From Coptis chinensis (taxonomy: Eukaryota > Streptophyta > Magnoliopsida > Ranunculales > Ranunculaceae), in contig CM027385.1 in assembly GCA_015680905.1 (NCBI GenBank), forward strand, positions 21,396,501-21,460,500: a stretch of DNA of 64,000 nucleotides, in the 5' to 3' direction. Below are positions 11,533 through 22,760 of the stretch, in pieces; the first letter of the stretch is position 1; each line of letters starts with the position of its first letter. The notes below the pieces were generated by a model. It did not search any database, had not been told where the DNA came from, and was given only the letters and a program-made list of their open reading frames with translations. The translations under genes and the position numbers were made by a program.

Positions 11533-13494
11533 TGATGATAACACTTTGTGGTTTAAAGAATTGAATGTTTCTTCTCCATTCGGTGTTAACTCAACGTCCT
11601 TACTCACGATTTTTCATTTGTTTAGTTCGAGTAGGGATTCGTTCCAACCTAAAGTCTAGGACAACATTACAACTTTATTGTGCTATTTAGGAAACTAGTG
11701 AGTAAGTTTTTGATATATGCTAAGTCTTGATTTGTTTTAATTCCTATCGAACACTTATCATGCAAGACACAAAAACATATCGAAATTGATATTTGACAAG
11801 ATAAATCAAAAGAGATAAATGGTAGAGGCTTATGCTACTCATGCAAGGTCTCACTATATTTCTTTTAGAATTAGATTACTACAATTTCTAATCTGTTTTG
11901 GGTTCATTAGCAAACCCCAAACGGATTAAGAATCAATCCCTAGCGAGATGAATTCATCTCTAAGTCCATCTTACTAGCAAAAAGAGTTGAACTGATATTT
12001 CATCTCTGAAATACCATCTCAACTCCTAGACTTATACAACATACTCCTGTCAATTAGAGGAACATGAGGACAAATAAGACTCGCGCACGCGGCTAGCCCA
12101 GGCAAGAAAAGGGTGGCACAAGCGAGTCATTCTCAACCTCCAGGCCTCAAGTTTGGCTGGACACTACCATTTTGGAGTAGGGTGCTACATGGGTCTTTAG
12201 TTCTAAGCAGTTAATCCTACTTCTAAGTAGGGCAGGGAATCGAGTTAGGTAGACCCAAATCCCACCCGACTCGATTACCTAATACATCGGGTTCGGGTCG
12301 ATTTTCATATCCGTTTATGTATTCGGGTCAGATTCGGATTCGGGTATTTTGGGTTCAAATTCAGATATAATTTTTGGGCTTTTTTTGAATTTTTAATGTT
12401 ATCCGATCGAGTTAGTCGGGTTCGATCGGGTTCAGATATTAAATTTCGGATATAATCGGATTCGGGTTTGGATATTGTGAAATTATTCGGATTCGGATTC
12501 GGATATAGCTACATCCGACCCGATCCCTGCCCTACTTCTAAGAAACATATATAAATCCTCACACGAGCATCATTAGCCCTCCACCTTTTGAGGGTTTTAG
12601 ATCATGATCCTTGGATTTTTATGCAAGATATGATGTATGGATAATGACTTTAAAGAAAGAAGAATAATAAAATTACAAGAGATAACTTTTAAGCTAGAAA
12701 GGAATAACTTTTATTTAGAAACCGCTTTTACATTCCATTAACACTATTACACTTAAGAAAACTAACTTAGTTCTAAAAAGGAAATTTTCTATTAAAACAT
12801 GGAATGAATGCTAGTTTTCTTTCTCTTTACTCATATGAGAGAATTCCTCCTCCATCCCAGGTGAAGCCCCCATCCCAGGTGAAGCACCCCCCTCCATATT
12901 AATTATATTCTTATCTAACAATTAAAACCATTTTGTTGACACCTTGCATTTTTTTTTATTATTAGCACCAAAATCCAACTAACTCTATTAATTGCATGCA
13001 AGGTGTCCACTTTGTGCCAATTATTTGCACATTTGTCTTGACTTGCATGATGACTCATCAAATCTTGCGGGTCCACATAGTGGCCAGTGGCGGGCTGGTT
13101 TTTTGCCATTTTTACAACTTTCTGCCTTTGCGTAGAGTTCATCGCACTGATCATCTGAGTAGCTCACTTGCCGAATTCGAGTACTAGTTCAAGAGATATG
13201 AGCTTCGAAAGTTTGCTGTTTCTATGCACGTAATCCCGTTTCTGACTTGATTCTGTCATGTTGGAGTCTTTGGGGCTTAAGTCTGAATTTGTTGGGCTTC
13301 ACATGGCTTAATTGGAAAGCTTTATGTATACTCCCTATTCCGTGCTTAAATACTGGCTTTATTATCATTTTTACGTTGGTTGCTCCAACCTGCAAAAGCA
13401 CGAAAATACGATTATTTTTTTATTATTAAGCACAAAATTAACCGAAATATTACGTCTTTATGGGGTTTTATAATACAGTTTTGGGTGATTATCA
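11533..13494 (-). repeat. 3' LTR of element A
   Basis: On the minus strand it begins TGATAATCACCCAAAACTG at 13494 and ends ATCATCA at 11533. It aligns along its length with the 5' LTR (39058-40696), apart from a 307-bp MITE at 12228-12534. Without the MITE and its duplication it is about 1647 bp against 1639 bp for its partner. The start word is shared with the LTRs of C, D and the solo LTR. Confidence 0.92.
12228..12534. mobile_element. hAT-type MITE inside the 3' LTR of A, 307 bp
   Basis: Terminal inverted repeats TAGGGCAGGGA and TCCCTGCCCTA bound the unit, flanked on both sides by the 8-bp duplication CTTCTAAG (12220-12227 and 12535-12542). Eight-base duplications are characteristic of hAT transposons. 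The 5' LTR of the same element has CTTCTAAG once at the matching place (about 39748), which is the empty site. The interior is rich in GGATTCGGAT and GGGTTCGG words and is non-coding. Confidence 0.93.
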
Positions 13495-13532
13495 TACTAC
13501 CCCCAAACAGCACTTTGCTTGTCCTCAAGCAA
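13495..13532 (-). promoter_or_regulatory. Polypurine tract and conserved upstream motif of element A
   Basis: On the minus strand GTTTGGGGGTAGTA lies directly against the 3' LTR start; this is the expected plus-strand primer. Just upstream is GCTTGAGGACAAGC (in 13517-13532), a motif commonly found before the polypurine tract of Athila and Tat elements. Confidence 0.85.
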
Positions 13533-14769
13533 AAAGAAGAGACATATATATAAATAAGTTGCCAAAATGTGCAGTCCTAAGCTAATTCTCATTTCGCAGA
13601 GTGCGGTTGCATTGACCGTATGCAATAATGCCTTAAACCACTAGGAATTCCCTAGTGGACAAGTTATAGCCTCGTGAGAGTTTTCCAGAGAAGATACTCA
13701 CAAACTTCATTTATACTAAAACGACTCAGTAACAAAAGCTTGTTTCCTATATTAATCTCAGATATCTATACATCTTCTTAGTGGGGAACGAGGATTAATT
13801 CCTTTGAAAACTCAAGTGAATATGCATACAATAATTAAAACATCTACATATGAATATGCATACAGTGAACTTTACATTGAAATGTACAAGCAGGGTCGTT
13901 TCTAGATCCTTTGGAGAGCGTCCTTAAATAGGTTCTCACAGGTATGTGTCGAAATACAAATTCGCTCATAATTTTTCCACTAAGGTTTCACTAACTCCAG
14001 TGTGCAGTGGGCACACGTTTCCTCACATACTCGATGACAGTCAGAGGAGCCGAGGTCGATCAATGACATCTACTACTTAATATCACACCATCCTACTCCT
14101 AATTAAGCTAGAGGTCTTTATTAGGTATTATGGGGCTTAGGTGGTGGTGTAGAAGAAAATGGAAATGGAAAATAAAAAATGACAAGTATGAGAGAATAAG
14201 GTCTTCAAGATATTTACACTAGAGAAATTTTTGTTTTATTTTTCTGCTTCTACCTGAGTTTTCCTACTTTGCTCTTAAACCTTTGAACTCATCATTTTTA
14301 TTTTTATTTTTAATTATTTTTAATTTTTTTTATGCTAAGGCTTAAGAAACATGATTCTATTTTTCTTTCCTAAAGCAAGTAACTGACTTTTATTTAGGAC
14401 AAGTCTTTCTCTTTATTTGTCTACATTTCATCATATTTCTCATACTCATCATTTAGGTAGGTTATTTTATTTGGGGTTAATAGAAGGGAAGGAATTTTTG
14501 GTGAAAGTGAAAGGTTTGATGAAAGGTTCAGTGGAGTGACTAGTGGTAGAATTTGTAACAGGTATGAATTTTTGGCTATGTGGTTCCAAAGACGGCCTAA
14601 ATTCTCGCCTAGGGTTTAGATGGTGATCAAGTAAGTAGACATGTGATTTTCTCTATTCGGGAAAACTACTCCTCTGTGTCATTACTGATATATCACACAT
14701 GCTAAAAGTGTGAGAAAATAGCTAAAAGTGGTATATTGGTATATGTGAAGAAAAAGGTAACCACATGCT
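13533..14769. other. Non-coding 3' region of element A
   Basis: AT-rich sequence between the polypurine tract and the tandem repeat. In element D this side of env2 carries a third env-position gene, but I find no trace of one here. Confidence 0.5.
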
Positions 14770-15120
14770 AAGAGAGAGAAAACAAGTAGGAGTCTTTATT
14801 ATGTTTTAAGAAATAATTGATGGAGAGAGAATGTACTAAAGATAGAGAATGTAGGAGTAGTTAATGATTAGAGGAGAGAGAAAATAAAAAGAGAGAGAAT
14901 TGTAAAGTGGAAACCGAGAGAAAAGTGGGAGTGCTCATGTGAATTTTAAAGAGAGAGAAACAAGTAGGAGTGTTTATTATGTTTTAGGAAATAATTGCTG
15001 GAGAGAGAATGTACTAAAAAGAGAATGAAGGAGTAGTTAATGATTAGAGGAGAGAAAAAATAAAAAGAGAGAGAGAATTGGAAACCGAGAGAAAATTGGA
15101 GTGCTCACGTGAATTTTAAT
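14770..15120. repeat. Two-copy tandem repeat of about 170-180 bp, GA-rich
   Basis: About 14770-14950 and 14951-15120 are direct copies, each running from a GAGAGAGAAA-CAAGTAGGAGT start through GGAGTAGTTAATGATTAGAGG to GTGAATTTTAA. They lie in the 3' untranslated region of element A. Confidence 0.85.
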
Positions 15121-15164
15121 AGGTCCTGACTTATTTTGTTAAGGGAGTCCAGATGAGAGCACTA

Positions 15165-15168
<4 letters not shown>

Positions 15169-15202
<34 letters not shown>

Positions 15203-15222
15203 TTATTTATTTATTTATTTTT
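15169..15222. repeat. TA and TTTA microsatellite
   Basis: A run of TA dinucleotides (15169 to about 15197) followed by TTTA tetranucleotides, next to the 3' end of env2 of element A. Confidence 0.95.
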
Positions 15223-16324
15223 TAGTAGGAAAATGATGGACCAGGATGACGATGATGATGGCTACGAGGACGCAAATCGTGCACAACACTGTTTAGTTCA
15301 TCAATTTGTTGGCCGAGCTGAAGTTGAATGGCGCACTGATTGGCAGAAAGCGTAGTTTGATTCTCCATTAGGAGAGCGTGATTTTCCAAGGACTGAGAGT
15401 GATTTTCCAAGATTGCCTCTTGTTCCACATCGTGCATTGCTTGACGTTCTTGGAAATCCAGAAGGCTTTTGATGATGATTTCATGGCGTGCGTGTAGTTC
15501 CCGCATGCCTTGGTGAAGAAAATGAATGCCTTCCATAGGTATAGGATTAAAAATGTTCTGCATGGCATTTTCATCAAAGAAATGTTCAGAGTTTGAGCTT
15601 TGGTTGTCTTGTTCATCTGTCAGAGTATCTGGAGTCCAAAAACCAGCGGCGCAGTCTATGTGAATTAAAGTGAGGTCCGCTTTTTGAAGAGGTATTTCTA
15701 GATAAATAGCTGGATAACCCCAACGCATCATAATTTTCGTGACTAAAGTAGGCAGAGGTGCTAACCTTTTTTTAGGCCTGGTGATTGAGTCCCGGGATGT
15801 TGGATTATGCAAAAATCATCCCTTTAATTCTGCCTAATCCAAAGTAAGTGGAGTTGAGGTTTTGTCACTTCAGATGTTTGTGATGTACCTACGACATTGT
15901 GTCATAACTAGTGAAGCACAACTCGTTGATTCAGTTTCAAAGAGCATTGAAGAACAACGTGATGTCTGTTTCCAACTTCGCCACGAGAGACATTGGCCTG
16001 TAGTAGTTGTTTGACGGTATCAAAGGGTGACTCTGGAATATGGAACTCTGGGTTATTAATTGGAATTTGAAGTATGTCGGAGATGATTTCCCTAGTCAAT
16101 TCAAATCGTTGTCCATGGGTATGGAAACAGAATTTACCATGTTCAGTTCCGCTATATTCGTAGAACATCAAAACCAATTATCTAGAATAAGCAACTTCTG
16201 AATGATATAGAAGAGGCATCCATCCTTGACGTACAATTTCTAAATCAAAATAAGGAGAAAACAGGCCGTCATCAAAAAAATTCAGGTAATTTTTCTCGGG
16301 CACTATCTTTCTTGGTTGATCCAT
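15222..16324 (-). pseudogene. env2 of element A: env-position plant transposon protein, broken
   Basis: The start at 16324 (MDQPRKIVPEKNY) is followed by the pattern GLFSPYF-EI-GW-PLLY-Y, then LVLMFY, FELTREIISDILQIPI and a C-terminal part with FDENAMQNIFNP and a helical Gln/Glu-rich tail ending in a His/Arg-rich stretch. It matches env2 of element D (61937-63033) along its length. It resembles what I recall as the putative plant transposon protein family (Pfam PF20167, from memory) found downstream of gypsy pol. I see no signal peptide or membrane span, so it is not an obvious envelope protein. A TAA at 16178-16180 and frame breaks near 15830-15910 inactivate it. Confidence 0.8.
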
Positions 16325-16389
16325 TTGAAAGTATAATTGAGGGAAGGATAGTGAGGAATGCGTGTAATGAAAATGGATGAAAGGAAGGG

Positions 16390-16396
16390 ATTTATA
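16390..16396 (-). promoter_or_regulatory. TATA box of env2 in element A
   Basis: TATAAAT on the minus strand, about 66 bases before the env2 ATG at 16324. Element D has a TATA-like box about 70 bases before its env2 (61861-61869), so the placement is conserved. Confidence 0.55.
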
Positions 16397-17092
16397 GCTA
16401 ATATATGAGCCTGTACGAATCAGGATGCCAAATGCAGTTAGATCCAGAATTAATATATGGAAAACACAAGTGAAACATGTGTTGTTGCTGCACATTATTA
16501 TGTAATAGCAACTATGGGTATCCATAGTAGGTCTTTTCATGTCAGATTCCCAAAACACTTAATGAGGTGTTCTAATGTTAGAAAATACGGAGGAAGGTTT
16601 CACATGGCAGTTAGACCAACATATATTTTCTATCATGAATTATCAATTAGGGTATTGAAAATAACGTCCCTAAGACTGTGACTGAGGTATGCAAATAGAT
16701 AGAACGTACGGAGGTGCAATAACCACAATTTAGTTAGACCTACAGGTAATTTCTGAATTGATGTAGCAAACCTCAATAATGGAATATGGATATAATGATA
16801 GAGCTGCGTGCGAGACATGTTTTAGACTTACCGTGTAGCGTGCGCGACTTGTTATGAACAGAATGAGTCAAGATTGATTTATTTTTGTGAGTTATTGATT
16901 TTGTTTATTTGTTATGGTTTTTATGATTTTTTTATGTTTATGATAAGGTAAAAATACAAGTAATACACACAAATATTAAATAGGGGACTTCTCCATTTAA
17001 TACGTAAACCGTACAAATGTTTGAAAATTATTTAACACTCCGCACTAATATACAAGGCGACAAAGGGAAATTGAGATGTAGGTTACATAGAT
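16397..17092. other. Spacer between microprotein and env2 in element A
   Basis: About 700 bases without a supported gene; the equivalent spacer in element D is about 330 bases. It should contain the end of the microprotein transcript and the upstream promoter of env2. Confidence 0.5.
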
Positions 17093-17212
17093 CTAGATAT
17101 TTTGGATGATGTTATGCATGATTAGTAGTATCACAACGATAAATACTGTTATCAGGACGACTTTGAATGCTACATCACATTGCTCCTTTTCGAATTTCTT
17201 GATCGGATCCAT
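17093..17212 (-). CDS. 39-residue single-span membrane microprotein of element A
   Basis: ATG at 17212, TAG at 17095-17093. It starts MDPIKKFEKE, has a short charged segment to about residue 17, then a hydrophobic stretch of about 20 residues (VVLITVFIVVILLIM), and ends HNIIQNI. Element D has a 40-residue relative at 61483-61605 with the same MD-x-x-x-KFE start, the same charged-then-hydrophobic design and the same NI end. Both lie between env1 and env2, about 90 bases after a TATA box and an AACGGTCA array. The frame is intact although both neighbouring genes here are broken. I do not recognise the family. Predicted: a small tail-anchored or signal-anchor membrane peptide; function unknown. 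Confidence 0.7.
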   Translation of the reverse strand: MDPIKKFEKEQCDVAFKVVLITVFIVVILLIMHNIIQNI

Positions 17213-17297
17213 TATGTTGAAGAAGATGAGAATATGTGAAGATTAAGTTGTGGAGAGTGAGAGAATGGGATGAGTGAAGTTTGATGAGGAGTGTCGG

Positions 17298-17376
17298 AAT
17301 TTATAGGCGAAAATCTGACCGTTTGTGGATATTTGACCGTTTGGATATCTGATTGTTTGGATATCTGACCGTTGGA
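17298..17376 (-). promoter_or_regulatory. Promoter of the microprotein in A: AACGGTCA repeats plus TATA box
   Basis: On the minus strand, perfect AACGGTCA words lie at 17316-17323, 17334-17341 and 17366-17373, with a degenerate one at 17350-17357. The most upstream sits in TCCAACGGTCA (17366-17376), a perfect match to the mitosis-specific activator consensus YCYAACGGYYA bound by MYB3R factors. TATAAATT follows at 17305-17298, 86 bases before the ATG. The same arrangement stands before the microprotein of element D. The word also overlaps W-box-like TTGACC on the opposite strand, an alternative reading. Confidence 0.6.
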
Positions 17377-17629
17377 CCTAGTGAATAAATCCAATGGAGT
17401 TACTATTTGAATCAGTCCATTGGGCCTAATGCATAAAGGAACAAACTAATATATTTATAGGAGGAAGACAATAATCTCCTAACATAAATAATTTCTCATT
17501 TAATCCGTCTGGAGATACAAAACTATGAGAAAGTAATCGACATACCGTTTTACATCACTAGAAAAATAAAATGCAATACATAAGGGAAACAAATGACAAA
17601 GTCATTTTGAAAACAAAAGAAGGAAGCTG
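17377..17629. other. Spacer after env1 of element A
   Basis: Non-coding; likely 3' UTR of env1 and distal promoter of the microprotein. Confidence 0.4.
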
Positions 17630-20318
17630 CTACTGTGAATCGTTAGGGTTAGCCGAAGATGAACCAGGGTTCCGATGACGACGGGCGCTGCGAACTCCTG
17701 AGTGAGATAACTGGTCATGTATGTTGCCTAAAGACTGAACCACTTGTTCCTGAAATTGATGTTGGCTAGCCCATTAACATGCGCTGGAAACGGCTCTGAC
17801 GATTATGCATCTCTTGATGAAAATCACCTATGGAAGTATGTATCTGTTGCTGAAAATTACCCATGGAAGTTTCCATGCGTTGCTGAAAATCAACCATGGA
17901 AGTTTCCATGGTCACCTGGTGAGTAAACATGTTGCGCATGCCAGTGTTCATTGTTCTCAAAGCTTCCATGGGATTAATGATTCTATGCATGGTATTCTCA
18001 TTAAAACAATTGGGGGGGGGGGTTTGGGAAGGAGGAAGAGGAGGCACATTATCATGCTCAACATTATCTCTTGCTATAGGTTCCCAGTGGTCCATGACAC
18101 AAGTCTCAAAAATCCCAAAATTTTTGAAGGACCTTGTTTGAATTAATGGAGTAGCAGACTGGAACCCTAAATTAATCATAATCTGTGTAACAAGAACAAC
18201 AAGAGGGGCTGACCTGTTGGATGCAGTAGTAAGGACATGTCCAAGGAAATGGACCATACAGAATGTTTCCTTCTTTTCCTGGAGGATCCATAACAAATGC
18301 AAGAACGTCTTTTTGACGTCGGACGTCTTCGATATACCAATCACATTGTAGGCCAGCCATTGAGTGACTACCAGTTGGTTCCGTCGGAGGGAGTGTTGGT
18401 ACACGCATCTCGAGCCATCGTTGTATTCTCCCTCGAGTAGCATGTCGAACATCAATTCCATAATATTAGGATAATCCGATATCAGCATGGTTAGATGATA
18501 AGAGTCCAAAACTGTAGTTTTAACCCTGTAACAGTCATACTTTTAGACCAATTATATGAGTAATAATTAAGAGTTAATACTGATTACGTGTTTTTATGCA
18601 TTTCAGGCTTCAAAGTCCATTATGTGCAGAAATGTGCCACTTTAGCGAGATAAAGGAGCAAAGGTTGGTTGCTAAGGAGTTCTGTGATTAAAGGCCAAGA
18701 TTCAAGAAGACAAAGCCTTTCTAAAGCCCGGTCAAAAGCTGAAAAGTCGACGCGGGCAGAAACAGCACACAAAGTCAGCAGAACTTCCGAAGGCCGTATC
18801 TTTGGACTCAGACCTTATGTCAAAACAACCGGCTCGGAAAGAGCTTTCCAATGGTCTAAGCCTTGACCCAATCAGAGGAGTAGAAGTGGACGAAAAGTCA
18901 GTTGAAGACAACTGTAGCTGAAGAGGCCTTTTTGGACTGAAAGAATTGGGTTTTGGGCCTGATTCTCTGGCCCAAAACATGGCTCCAAGCCCATGCACGA
19001 TTTTTGGATCTGAAGGTATAAAAACAAGAGCTTGACTCTTTGTTAATGGTAGATAGTTAGACCTAGATTAGTTAGCCTCCATTAATTAGTTTTAGAACTT
19101 AGTTTTAGAATTTCAATTAGTTAATTAATTAGTTTTTCATATCTTGTTTTAGATATAGTTTCATGTTTAATTAATTACTTTAGAACAAAATAGATTATTA
19201 ATTTAGTATTTGATTCATTATTTTATTATTCATTAGATTAATAAAATAGTGTTCTTGGTAATCTAGTTTCATGTTCCATTTACTTATTTAGTTAAATTCT
19301 TAGATTCAATTATTTGTCATTATTAGTTTAATTCAATTATTGCATGAGTAGTTTTGAATTGAGTTTAAACAAGCAAAGTTTCAATCTTTATATAATGTCT
19401 TGTTCGAATTCCATTGGGAATGATAGCGTGATGATTCTCGGCTAAGCCTCCATTAGAGGGGGTTGAGAAGCCTTAATGAAAGCTTGATTCCGATTATCGT
19501 AGAGTCGTCGTAATTTCCTTTCCACTCTAGAAATGATTAGTTCACCATGAGAATGGGTGTAATCGTTCACATGCTAGTTATGAATTAGTAGAAATGCCAT
19601 GTGTAATTAGGGGATTAGGAGTAACCAGTTGTTTCGCGGCGATTCAATTTGGATTACTTACGATCTCGTCGTTAGTGGATTAAGTTGAGCTAAGGTGGAA
19701 TCAATCCCCCTCTAACTCCTTATCATAGAATCGACGTAGTATTCCCAAAGTTGTTCAAATAGTCGACTAGTTGCATCTTGTGGGTAGTTGCATCGTAGTC
19801 TAGTTATCATTCGTAAATCTCTCATTAGACTTTAGTTAAGATTACTTATATAATGAGAGAACACAAAGATCTTGGAAGGACTAGGAGTGGAACGAATCAT
19901 CTACTCCACTATATCTCATAGGATTGAGAGTAGAAATCTTTGATAAATATAGGCACGTATAAGTTTTAGTTTACTTACGTTTTGAGTTTTATCGTTCATT
20001 TCATAGGTAAACTTTTATCTTTTTATGATTTATCATTAGACTATCGGAGTTGATCGGAATATTCGTTATAACTGATAACAACTCTAATGTGAGTTCACGT
20101 TCCATCCCATCCGTCGTAATCCAAAACTCATTTCCCCGAAAACCACTATTGTTGTAGAACTTCAACAATAAATCTTCGGAGTAGTGTTCCGGAATTAGGT
20201 GCAATAGATACTCCCACTCCCTACTTGCAATTTCCGCATAAACAAATGGGTGAAACATGTCGGCATCATAGAGATTTTTGAAATTTCGCTCGACTGTGAT
20301 TTGTCGATTTCCGGCCAT
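17630..20318 (-). pseudogene. env1 of element A, interrupted by a solo LTR
   Basis: The N-terminal part (20318 down to about 20041, start MAGNRQITVERNF) and the C-terminal part (about 18490 down to 17630) are halves of one gene split by the LTR at 18496-20035. The N part has the same DADMFHPF-EI-RE-EYLL-LLLKFY pattern as env2 and env3. The C part has a conserved LEGEYNDG-RRNQLVVTQWLAYNVIG block, a proline run, then a coiled-coil-like tail with an 11-residue METSM-x-x-FQQ repeat, and ends in an Arg-rich segment (SARRHRNPGSSSA) after a frameshift near 17763. The same tail occurs in env1 of element D. No signal peptide or membrane span. Dead because of the insertion and the frameshift. Confidence 0.8.
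18496..20035 (+). mobile_element. Solo Athila-type LTR inside env1 of A, 1540 bp
   Basis: Begins TGATAAGAGTCCAAAACTG and ends TTTATCA, flanked by the 5-bp duplication TTAGA (18491-18495 and 20036-20040). It aligns closely with the 5' LTR of element C (43811-45336), including the GCCCGGTCAAAGCTGAAAAG region and the GTAAAAC-rich end. There is no internal retrotransposon sequence, so it is a recombination product of a former complete element. A TATAAAAA box at 19017-19024 is its likely promoter. Confidence 0.93.
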
Positions 20319-21236
20319 AAAGAGATTGAATTGGATTTCTGAGGGTGTATATGGGGTGAACGAAGTGAGTAGAAGATGTTGTAGGAAAAGAGTTTGCGTT
20401 GGTGAGGTTTCTATCGCGTGCGTGAGTCAAATCTAGGGTAAGCGTACCGCGTGCGTGTTTAGATGGGAACAAGATCCGGATTTAAGGGGGAAGAAATGGA
20501 AGAGGCTGATACGTGGGATGTATCGTGTGAAGGCTTTACTGGTTGGGCACGTGACTTGGGTTGGTTTCAAATTTTTGGCCCAAGCCCATATGAAATCTAG
20601 AAATTCCCATTATGTCCCTAAATGTCTGAAACTTCCAATTTGAAACCTCGATTCGTTTCAACTCCAAATTAATGGAACGAATGAGGTGCCAAATTGATCG
20701 ACATTAAAATTGCCATCCAATGGAATAAGGCAAGTGCACATTCAAACCTTTTATTTATTTATTATTATTTTATTTATTTATTTTTTTGGGTGCGTGGGGG
20801 GGGGGGGGGGGTTGAGTCCTTTTTTTTTTTACAAATGTACAAGGGGAGATGAACGTGTCAACAACACCGGAAGTCCAGAAGAATCACCACAAACAGTAAA
20901 ATCAGGCAACTGTCATGTCGGCTCTGGAGCGAACCCAATCTAGCTAGACTATGACTTAACCTTTATCTTTTGGGGGCCTAGGGTTCAGGACGGTACCATC
21001 CCTGACCGTTGTGCAATGGTCTAGTAATAATATTACCCTTAGTACATATGGTATAGCCTCAAACTACCCTGAAATGCAATCAAATAGCAAACTGCTAGGG
21101 GTTTCACTAAGTATTGGCCTGGTGAAATCCATTGCCTGTCCAAATTAGAGAACATCCGTTATTGCACATCACGACTCTCTTTGTGCACAATGCTTAGTGC
21201 AAAAGGAAAAATAAAAGACACGAGTATATACATGTT
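20319..21236. other. Spacer between Cys/Arg-rich frame and env1 of element A
   Basis: Non-coding on the minus strand and alignable with 58970-59340 of element D (shared GATGGTACCGTCCTG and GAGCCGACATGACAGTTG). It contains a run of 16 G (20796-20811) followed by a T run, beside a TTTA-rich stretch. Confidence 0.5.
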
Positions 21237-21303
21237 GAGTCTTTTAACGTCAGATCCTCAAGACGAATGTGAGTCTTTTAACGTAAGATCCTCAAGACGA
21301 ATC
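21237..21303 (-). repeat. Two-copy 34-bp repeat at the end of the Cys/Arg-rich frame of A
   Basis: GAGTCTTTTAACGT-type units start at 21237 and 21271 on the plus strand. Element D has the same pair with a 33-bp period at 58895-58960. Confidence 0.85.
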
Positions 21304-21591
21304 CTAACCTATGGGAGCAACAGGGTGATGACGAAGTTTATCCTGCTCACCTGGTGTCAGACAAAAATATACCTTATACCGGCAATTATCGGATAGTAAT
21401 TCAAGACCTAAACAGAAAGGTGTTTGACAATGCATACACCACCCCATCTTTCTCGCATGTCGCTTTCGAGCAAAAGTTCTATGACCATTACCTATTCGAG
21501 ATGGGTGAGATTTACACCAAATGATGAGTTGAAGTTCGCGAGGAAGAGAATAGAAAAGGGAAGAGAAGGAAGGAGGGGAAATTTTTGGTAC
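21292..21591 (-). pseudogene. Cys/Arg-rich conserved frame of element A
   Basis: Read on the minus strand from the valine codon at 21591 (VPKISPPSFSSLFYSLPREL) to the TGA at 21292-21294. Landmarks: LIIWCKSHPSRIGNG, an Arg/Lys block FARKRHARKMGW, the cysteine cluster CMHCQTPFCLG and YFCLTP. Element D carries the same frame at 58571-58906. In my hand alignment about 12 of 19 base differences over the first 44 codons fall in third positions, as expected for a selected protein. Here a TAG just before the segment and another at 21304-21306 replace TGG codons of D, so this copy is dead. The CxxCxxxxC cluster suggests zinc binding; no family is recognised. Confidence 0.6.
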
Positions 21592-21920
21592 CTATTGTTT
21601 ACCATAAGGCACGTTTGCTCGATTATCAGAAAACATTTATATTCAATTCTGAAATATATAGTTTTTATGGACTAAGGTTCCAACACTTGCAACCACACAC
21701 TCTAGGAGATTTGAGAGAAGAAAATAGAAGAGGGCCCGATTACCCTAATGGCGTACTTCCCTTACTTTAAACACATGGAAGGAAGGACACCAGCGCATCT
21801 ATTAGTCTCTGTAGACTAGATCTTGGAGAAGAGTCTTTTCGACATCTGGAGAGTGCAACTCATGATAATGTTTAAGGCGTTGGCCATTTACTTGAAATTC
21901 GCTGTTATCATTTAAATTTT

Positions 21921-22760
21921 TCAAAGAGATACCACATAAGGGGTGACAGCAGAGACAGTGAAAGGATCAGACCATCGAGTTTTTAATTTTCCTAGAAAAA
22001 TGTGTAATCTTGAGTTGTATAACAAAACTTTTTGACCAATCTTGAAATCTTTTCTCAATATGTGTTTGTCATGCACTCTTTTCATGTTGGTTTTATAGGA
22101 CTTCGAGAGATCATACGCATCACTCCGAATTTCCTCAAGCTTATTTAGTTGCAATTTTCGCTTCTCGCCTGCTACATTGGTATTATAATTTAGGCTTTTG
22201 ATGGCCTATATAGAACGATGCTCAAGTTCGACCGGCAGATGACAAGGTTTTTCAAAAATGAGGCGGTAAGGAGACATGCCTATAGGTGTCTTAAAAGTCA
22301 TTCGATATGTCTACAAGGCATCAGATAATCAGAGAGACCAGTCTTTCCTAGATGGATTAACTATTTTTTCTAAAATGGACTTAATCTTTCTATTCGAGAC
22401 TTCGACTTGGCCACTGGTCTGAGGATGATATGGAGTCGCCACCTTGTGAGTGACTCCATATTTCTTTACTAACAACTCAAAAATTTTATTACAAAAATGT
22501 TTTCCCCCATCACTAATGCTAGCTTTGGGAACACCAAAACGAGATAAAATATTTTCTTTTATGAACAAAATGACAGTTTTATGATCATTCTCACGACATG
22601 CCATTGCCTCAATCCATTTTGACACGTAGTCAACAACTACTAGTATGTAGAGAAAGCCATGAGAATTTGGAAAGGGACCCATGAAGTCGATGCCCTACAC
22701 ATCAAAGATTTCCACAATTAAAATTGGATTTAAGGGCATCATATTGTACTGAGTAATGCG
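21921..22760 (-). pseudogene. Integrase core and C-terminal region of element A
   Basis: Minus-strand segments with the DDE integrase core: GIDFMGPF (first Asp), SDGGKHF (second Asp) and the Glu of GQVEVSN, followed by the C-terminal domain ending in LKTRWSDPFTVSAV. A TAG replaces the TGG before GIDFMGPF (near 22695) and other frame breaks split the segments. Its 116-codon stretch between SILE and YNSR is missing from element D. Confidence 0.85.

Noticed and set aside
13533..15221. A remnant of env3 in element A.
   Set aside because: The interval is non-coding, with GA-rich tandem repeats and microsatellites, and nothing resembles the env3 pattern.
17212..17394. Minus-strand open frame ending at the microprotein start.
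   Set aside because: It covers the AACGGTCA array, TATA box and leader and has no counterpart in element D.
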